From the NCBI GenBank assembly GCA_013152945.1, contig JAADFL010000005.1:1-10619 (forward strand): a stretch of DNA of 10,619 nt, written 5' to 3'. The DNA comes from Deltaproteobacteria bacterium (GTDB lineage: Bacteria; Myxococcota_A; JAADFL01). The notes under the pieces were generated by a model. That model saw only the letters and a program-made list of their open reading frames with translations, had not been told where the DNA came from and did no database searches. Below, piece by piece: positions 6,359 through 10,619 of the stretch. The stretch's first letter is position 1; the number at the start of each line of letters is the position of its first letter. The translations under genes and the position numbers were made by a program.

Positions 6359-6952
6359 TTGATAACAATTGGATTGACAGGAGGCATCGGCTCGGGCAAG
6401 AGCACTGCGGCAGCAATGTTTGCCGGGCTTGGCGCTGTTATCTGCGATGCGGATCAAGTCAACCGGACACTTATCAAGCCCGGCGGTCCTGCAGTCAAAC
6501 CTGTCCTGAAGGCATTGGGGAGGGATTTGGCTGTTCCCGGCGGTGGATTGGATAAGACCTTGCTGGCCGCACGGGTTTTCAAGGATGCGAAAAAGAGAAA
6601 TATCCTGGAATCGATAACACACCCCATGATCATGGAAGAGGTGAGCCGCCGGCTGAAAGATGCCGAAAAGAACCATGCACCCGCCTTCGTACTGGAGGCC
6701 GCACTTTTGATCGAGACCGGTCTCTACAAGGGATTCGACTACCTGGTAATAGTACACGCAAAACAGAAAATCGCTCTGGAGCGGACCATGCAACGCGACA
6801 ACGTTACAAGCAACGAGGTACTCGAGAGAATGAAAGCTCAGCTTACAAACAGGGAGTATCTGAATGTTGCAGATTATGTAATCGAAAATAACGGCACTTT
6901 GGATGGGCTTAAGCAACAAGTAGACTCGATCTGGCGGGAGATCTTTGGATAG
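6359..6952 (+). CDS. coaE: Dephospho-CoA kinase
   Basis: The 197-residue cytoplasmic enzyme phosphorylates the 3'-hydroxyl of dephospho-CoA with ATP, the last step of coenzyme A synthesis. The Walker A P-loop GLTGGIGSGKST is at residues 5-16, followed by CDADQVNR (29-36) of the substrate site. ITHPMIMEEV (85-94), a VLEAALLIETGL lid/core block (110-121) and R-x-x-x-R-D with RMKAQL later in the chain are all typical, as is the length. Translation must begin at TTG 6359: the P-loop follows five residues later, and no ATG or GTG precedes it in frame close by. AGGT at 6345-6348 is the probable ribosome site, about ten bases upstream and overlapping the end of the preceding gene. Its stop lies 10 bp from the stop of the convergent lipoprotein gene, with no obvious terminator between them. 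Confidence 0.95.
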   Translation: MITIGLTGGIGSGKSTAAAMFAGLGAVICDADQVNRTLIKPGGPAVKPVLKALGRDLAVPGGGLDKTLLAARVFKDAKKRNILESITHPMIMEEVSRRLKDAEKNHAPAFVLEAALLIETGLYKGFDYLVIVHAKQKIALERTMQRDNVTSNEVLERMKAQLTNREYLNVADYVIENNGTLDGLKQQVDSIWREIFG

Positions 6953-6962
6953 AGATAAGACC

Positions 6963-9900
6963 CTAGTGCAACACCCAAACTCCCTTGTCCCTGGTAGCCT
7001 GGAAGGTTGCTTCATCTCCTTCGCTTCCCAAGAGAACTGAGGTTTTGAATATCTCTTGACCTGTCGCCGAATCGATGAACTGCACGGTGGCGACGGCGGA
7101 ACCTCCCTCGACACAGCCAACCAGCGGGTACTCGGTAATGCAATCATCCGCATACCTTAATTTGACAGTGTATGTACCATCCGTGGCATCAAGGTGCCTG
7201 ATCTCGTCCGGGCCGGGCCTCGTATTTTCGGATATCATCTGTGGGTGACCATACTGGCCCCAGTCAGGAGATTTGTTGTTGGGCCCGCACCATTTGTTGT
7301 CAGGACTTCCCCAGTATAAATCCACATCTTTACCCCCGGTCCAAGTCAGCTTTATCAAGAGCTTGATGTTCGGTTGGCCGATGATTGTCACGAAATCCTT
7401 GACACTCGCATTAGTATCATTATCCTCCACCCACAAACTGACACCGTAGTTGCCGGCAATGTCCGGAATAAAAGATGTCGTTTCACCTGTCGTGTTCGCA
7501 AGCGTGACAGAGGAATTGGGAGGTTTGCTCTCCAGTTCCCAATGATATGTAGAAATCGAGCCGTCAGGATCATATGAAGCCTTGCCGTCCAGGTGTACAC
7601 GGTCTCCCAGGAGTCCGGTATATTCATTTCTGTCTCCACCTTCTGTATAGATCACGGCAATTGGTATTTGTTCGGGTTTGGCCTTGGTGCCTGTTCCAAG
7701 GATGCTTACCTTGTATGGCATATCGACTCCACGGCGATAATCGGAGTGCCATATACTTACCTCGCCGCTCATGGCGCCCTCCCTCTGCGGGCTGAACAAG
7801 ACCTGGATTTGTTTAGTGCCCATGGGCGGTATATCCCATGGAGTATTGGGCTCTTCGGTGAGAAAGAACGCACCCTCACCATTATCGAAATCTATACCAT
7901 CTACGGTTAATGCAATTTCTCCCTTGTTACTGATTGTTATGGTGCTTGGATCGCTTTGCTTGTTTACCTCGATGGCGCCGAAATCCAGGAAAGGTGGATC
8001 TACGGCAATCACCGGAGATACGCCGTTGCCGTGGAGGGCCACGTCTATGACCGGCTCGTCCGGATCATTACTTCTTATTTCAAGTACATCGTCTATGGCC
8101 CCGACATCCTGTGGATGAAATGCAAGTGGAAATTGGAAGGACCCTCCTGCCTGAATGTCGAATGGGAAAGGATCTCCTCCAAGTTTCAACTCGAAGTTTC
8201 CGAGATGGCCGTTCCTAATGAATGTGTTCTGTATAGTCACCTCCGTATCTCCAATATTCGAGGTGTCCAAGGTGTCTTCGGCCGTTACAAGGGGATCGAC
8301 CTTGACATCACCGAAATCAATTGTTCTTCTGTCAACCTTCAGATCCCTGTACGTTCCCTCGCCCATGGCGTGCACCCATTTCTGGCTGCCGTTTGTCGCA
8401 TTGGTAAAGGCAATCACATCTGCCTGCCTGACTCCCGCAGTCTTGGGTTTGAACATCACGAGAATCTTCATGGTGCTGTGGGGAGCAATGGCGGCCGGCA
8501 GGTTCCGGTCCGGAGAAAAAGACCATTCAGAGGGATCGTCCGCATTCTGTATCTCTATCTTGTCGACTTCCACCGGAGCATCACCAGTACTATTAAGTTC
8601 GATCTCTTCGCTGCCTTGTTGACCGAGATCTACCTCGCCGAACTCCAGGCTCGGATCCGCATCCGCCAACGGGGCCGCCCCTGCGCCAAGGACCGTTACT
8701 TCCACGGGATCGCCTTTCATGTCGGGATCGTTGGAAAAAACTTGTAATATGTCGCTGACCTGTCCCGCTTGTGCCGGTTTGAAGTACACGTTTACATTCT
8801 TCTGGCTTCCCGGAGCGACATCGAACCCGGTTGCATCAGCCGCGTCGATCCAAAACGCCGAACTAACAGGCTGCTTGATACTGATACTCGTGACCTTCAA
8901 CGTGGCGCTGCCCTGGTTCTTGACGATGAAGTAGTCCTGAACGGTCTTATTCAAAGGCACACTACCGAAGTTGATCCTGGTGGGATTTACCCGCAGGCTC
9001 CCGGGCGCGGCTTTGCCCATAATTGCTATCAATCTGGTGTCACCCCCGGGATCGTCGGACTTGATTCGAATCGAGTCGACCATGTCACCCATTTCCTTGG
9101 GGCTGTATGTAATGGAGAATGTCGTATCATCGCCCGGGTTGAGCGCCATTGTAGTCGTGCCAAGGCCCAGGGCCAGTTCACCATTGTACATTGGATTGGG
9201 ATCCTGCAGATCTATAGAGCTTATGTGTACTGTCGAAGAACCGGCATTTCTTATCTTTACATCCTTGGTCGATTCTTCTCCCAGTCCCACCTCGCCGAAA
9301 TCGATTGCCGGTGGTGTAAACACAAGGGCTGCTTCTATCCCTTCTCCCCTGAGCTGAATGTCCATGGCCGGAGTGTTGGGATCATCGCTTGATACCTCAA
9401 CCGTGCCTGTAGAATACGAACATTTTCCTTTTATCGGGGTAAAGGTAACCTCCACCTCAATACTTTCTCCAGGTGACAATGTTTTTGGAACTTGTGGAAC
9501 CGGAGCAATGGAAGAGAATATATCCGCATCCCCGCTTATCAACCTTATCGATTGCACTGAAACCTGTTCTACGTCATCCGTGTTTTCCAGCAAAAACGAT
9601 TTTGTGAGCCATTCTCCGCATGGAATCTGTCCGAAGTCCAGGAGCATGGGGTCAGCCTTCAACCTGCCTACGAGTAAAGGCTCTCCCTTTAAACCAACCT
9701 GTATGGTCTTGGCCAATGGATCATCGGTATCCAAAAAAACGGTTCCTGAATCCTTTGCGCCGTCCGACGGGGAATATATTACCGTCAGATATATTGTCGA
9801 GCCTACCTCAATCATCCTGGGCAGGGCCCCGGTTTGGACCTCGAATGGACCGTCCGAGGAATCCAAACGTACTCCTTCAAGAGTCCTCGCAGCAGTTCCC

Positions 9901-10397
9901 CTGTTGTTCAATCCGAGTATTCTGGTAGCCGAGTTGCCTACAGCCACTGAACCGAAATCAATTTGGTCGGTCGAGGCATATAGAGATCTTACATCAGTAT
10001 CAGTATCAGTATCGGTATCGGTATCGGTGTCCGTGTCAGCATCAGTGTCGGTATCAGTGTCGGTATCGGTGTCAGCATCAGTATCGGTATCGGTGTCGGT
10101 GTCAGTATCGGTATCGGTATCGGTGTCGGTGTCAGTGTCGGCGTCACTGCTTTTGACTGTGCAAGTGCCATTTTTGCATTCCAATCCTGCCTTGCAATCC
10201 AGTTCCCTGTTGCATGCCTCGCCAACAGATTTTCCAGGTTCCAGGCATAAGTTGCTCCTGCAAACCAACCCGGATCTACAATCAGAAGAAGTTATACATT
10301 GTTCTCCGTACCCGGCTTTTTGACTGCTGCCGCAACCAAGGGATATTGCAAACGTCCATGTCAAGAGCACTGAATAAAATATTTGAGCCCAACGCAT
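6963..10397 (-). CDS. Large multidomain envelope lipoprotein: Cys-rich modules, Asp-Thr linker, seven ASH-type repeats, PKD-like domain
   Basis: I do not know a named gene for this 1144-residue protein. The N-terminus is a signal peptide with a likely lipidated Cys22 (SLGC; Ser at -3 is atypical). Two Cys-rich modules follow, C34-C51 and C62-C79, each spaced CX5CX5CX4C. Residues 85-135 are an Asp-Thr repeat broken by Ala86, Ala108 and Ala120. Seven beta-sandwich repeats of the ASH/choice-of-anchor-D type then run from about 139 to 904, each opening with a [IL]-[DEN]-FG-x-[VI] strand (IDFGSV, LDFGQI, IDFGEV, INFGSV, LEFGEV, IDFGDV, LDFGAI) and most ending SNDPD-like. A PKD-like domain (about 911-1006, LDGKASYDPDGSI) and a C-terminal beta domain (LTWTGGKDVDLYWG, 1017-1030) complete it. 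Gly at position 23 does not signal inner-membrane retention, so outer-membrane anchoring and surface display are likely. GGAGGG at 10404-10409 lies six bases before the ATG. Role may be adhesive or structural; this is inference. Confidence 0.88.
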   Translation of the reverse strand: MRWAQIFYSVLLTWTFAISLGCGSSQKAGYGEQCITSSDCRSGLVCRSNLCLEPGKSVGEACNRELDCKAGLECKNGTCTVKSSDADTDTDTDTDTDTDTDTDTDTDADTDTDTDTDTDADTDTDTDTDTDTDTDVRSLYASTDQIDFGSVAVGNSATRILGLNNRGTAARTLEGVRLDSSDGPFEVQTGALPRMIEVGSTIYLTVIYSPSDGAKDSGTVFLDTDDPLAKTIQVGLKGEPLLVGRLKADPMLLDFGQIPCGEWLTKSFLLENTDDVEQVSVQSIRLISGDADIFSSIAPVPQVPKTLSPGESIEVEVTFTPIKGKCSYSTGTVEVSSDDPNTPAMDIQLRGEGIEAALVFTPPAIDFGEVGLGEESTKDVKIRNAGSSTVHISSIDLQDPNPMYNGELALGLGTTTMALNPGDDTTFSITYSPKEMGDMVDSIRIKSDDPGGDTRLIAIMGKAAPGSLRVNPTRINFGSVPLNKTVQDYFIVKNQGSATLKVTSISIKQPVSSAFWIDAADATGFDVAPGSQKNVNVYFKPAQAGQVSDILQVFSNDPDMKGDPVEVTVLGAGAAPLADADPSLEFGEVDLGQQGSEEIELNSTGDAPVEVDKIEIQNADDPSEWSFSPDRNLPAAIAPHSTMKILVMFKPKTAGVRQADVIAFTNATNGSQKWVHAMGEGTYRDLKVDRRTIDFGDVKVDPLVTAEDTLDTSNIGDTEVTIQNTFIRNGHLGNFELKLGGDPFPFDIQAGGSFQFPLAFHPQDVGAIDDVLEIRSNDPDEPVIDVALHGNGVSPVIAVDPPFLDFGAIEVNKQSDPSTITISNKGEIALTVDGIDFDNGEGAFFLTEEPNTPWDIPPMGTKQIQVLFSPQREGAMSGEVSIWHSDYRRGVDMPYKVSILGTGTKAKPEQIPIAVIYTEGGDRNEYTGLLGDRVHLDGKASYDPDGSISTYHWELESKPPNSSVTLANTTGETTSFIPDIAGNYGVSLWVEDNDTNASVKDFVTIIGQPNIKLLIKLTWTGGKDVDLYWGSPDNKWCGPNNKSPDWGQYGHPQMISENTRPGPDEIRHLDATDGTYTVKLRYADDCITEYPLVGCVEGGSAVATVQFIDSATGQEIFKTSVLLGSEGDEATFQATRDKGVWVLH
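9993..10145 (-). repeat. Hexanucleotide tandem repeat encoding the (Asp-Thr)n linker
   Basis: About 25 units of GTRTCR (plus-strand view) fill 153 bases inside the lipoprotein gene and encode 51 residues, almost all Asp-Thr. Units mix GAC/GAT with ACC/ACT/ACG, and three units read Ala. The segment gtgtcagcatcagt recurs at 10033 and 10069, a 36-base (12-residue) higher-order period. The linker is acidic and probably extended, spacing the ASH repeats away from the membrane anchor. Opposite-strand frames through it read Ser-Val and are not genes. Confidence 0.9.
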
Positions 10398-10403
10398 CCC
10401 GAG

Positions 10404-10409
10404 CCCTCC
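10404..10409 (-). promoter_or_regulatory. Ribosome binding site of the lipoprotein gene
   Basis: GGAGGG on the minus strand stands six bases before ATG 10395-10397. It fixes the start codon, which is followed directly by a signal peptide. Confidence 0.75.
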
Positions 10410-10416
10410 ATTATTC

Positions 10417-10440
10417 TTGGTGTACGAACATTTACACCAA
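10417..10440. promoter_or_regulatory. Inverted repeat TTGGTGTA-N8-TACACCAA, candidate operator
   Basis: Two perfect 8-bp arms (10417-10424 and 10433-10440) flank the 8-base spacer CGAACATT. The repeat lies 20 bases upstream of the lipoprotein start codon. Its right arm overlaps the -35 box of a rightward promoter, so a dimeric regulator bound here could affect both directions. In the leftward transcript it could alternatively form an 8-bp hairpin just upstream of the ribosome site. Confidence 0.5.
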
Positions 10441-10458
10441 CCAAAAGTACTCTATAAT
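10431..10458 (+). promoter_or_regulatory. Outward-facing promoter TTTACA-N16-TATAAT
   Basis: TTTACA (10431-10436) and a perfect TATAAT (10453-10458) are 16 bases apart and point toward the right edge. No coding start with a ribosome site follows within the window, so the product must lie beyond the edge or be non-coding. AT-rich DNA upstream of genes yields such matches by chance, so confidence is moderate. Confidence 0.45.
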
Positions 10459-10474
10459 TGTATATTAGATACAA
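10458..10474. repeat. AT-rich inverted repeat TTGTAT-N5-ATACAA
   Basis: Perfect 6-bp arms at 10458-10463 and 10469-10474 surround ATTAG. The repeat begins at the last base of the rightward -10 box and covers the expected transcription start. No T-run follows on the plus strand, so it is not a terminator for that direction. It could be an operator or chance. Confidence 0.3.
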
Positions 10475-10533
10475 AAAAGGGGCAATCAGCGTACGCGCCG
10501 GTGTGGTAGCCGAATTAAAATGTCAGTAGGAAG

Positions 10534-10619
10534 GGGATTCGTCCCATACGGATTCAGGCTGTTCGCAATAATTCCAGGGGCGTTGCCCCTGTCTGACATA
10601 TTACGCCCCTTCAGGGCTT
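10534..10619. repeat. Cluster of small GC-rich hairpins, possible edge of a dispersed or mobile repeat
   Basis: Three compact palindromes occur in 86 bases. GGGA-TTCG-TCCC (10534-10545) has a UUCG-type tetraloop. CAGGGGC-GTT-GCCCCTG (10575-10591) has a perfect 7-bp stem. GCCC-CTTCA-GGGC (10605-10617) ends near the window edge. The repeated GGGGC/GCCCC core lets the elements pair with each other. No protein-coding frame with a start and ribosome site is visible from 10398 to the end. Such runs of GGGGC-type hairpins are common beside REP-like elements and small transposons, but the element itself is not in view. Confidence 0.45.

Noticed and set aside
6314-7153. Minus-strand 279-codon open frame across coaE and the lipoprotein end
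   Set aside because: It overlaps two well-supported genes, and its translation has no family-like motifs.
7956-8747. Plus-strand 263-codon open frame
   Set aside because: It lies wholly opposite the lipoprotein gene, has no recognisable domain or ribosome site, and is explained by that gene's codon use.
9993-10145. CRISPR-like array
   Set aside because: The units are six bases long with no spacers and sit in frame inside a protein-coding gene.
9358-10323. Plus-strand 321-codon open frame with a Ser-Val repeat
   Set aside because: It is the antisense reading of the Asp-Thr repeat and neighbouring lipoprotein sequence. The minus-strand frame has a signal peptide, strong ribosome site and seven domain repeats.

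Overview
This 10.6 kb window looks like bacterial chromosome from a deltaproteobacteria-type lineage (Myxococcota, Bradymonadota or Desulfobacterota). That placement is inferred. It rests on the large envelope lipoprotein (paired Cys-rich modules, Asp-Thr linker, tandem ASH-type domains, PKD-like domain), a ceramidase-type exported protein and roughly half G+C composition. No rRNA, tRNA, CRISPR array, intact transposase or phage gene is visible.

Layout, left to right. (1) The C-terminal 412 residues of a neutral/alkaline ceramidase-like exported protein run rightward and are cut by the left edge. (2) The 247 bp gap that follows holds a decayed, twice-frameshifted fragment resembling the NifX/NifB FeMo-cofactor-binding fold. 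(3) A compact leftward group comes next. In transcription order it has a 58-residue two-helix membrane protein with a perfect AGGAGG site, a cobalamin-binding-type radical SAM protein with CX4CX2C cluster spacing, and a polyprenyl-phosphate sugar-1-phosphate transferase joined to it by an ATGA overlap. Together they suggest lipid-linked glycan or glycolipid synthesis at the inner membrane. (4) Divergent from that group is a rightward DusB-type tRNA-dihydrouridine synthase whose best promoter places the transcription start at the start codon, so the mRNA may be leaderless. (5) A 180 bp spacer carries a strong extended -10 promoter, a 12-bp palindrome and a direct repeat. It leads to a small exported protein of unknown function and coaE (dephospho-CoA kinase, TTG start), which are probably co-transcribed. 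(6) Converging on coaE, with 10 bp between stop codons, is a 1144-residue lipoprotein gene with seven ASH-type repeats. (7) The right end is non-coding. It has a perfect 8-bp inverted repeat, an outward-facing consensus-like promoter and a cluster of small GC-rich hairpins that looks like the edge of a dispersed or mobile repeat.

The housekeeping genes (dus, coaE) are ordinary. The most unusual items are the unrecognised small membrane protein heading the radical SAM/glycosyl-phosphate transferase group, the NifX-like relic, the domain architecture of the lipoprotein and the regulatory dyads. I do not see convincing evidence for a wholly new defence or mobile system.
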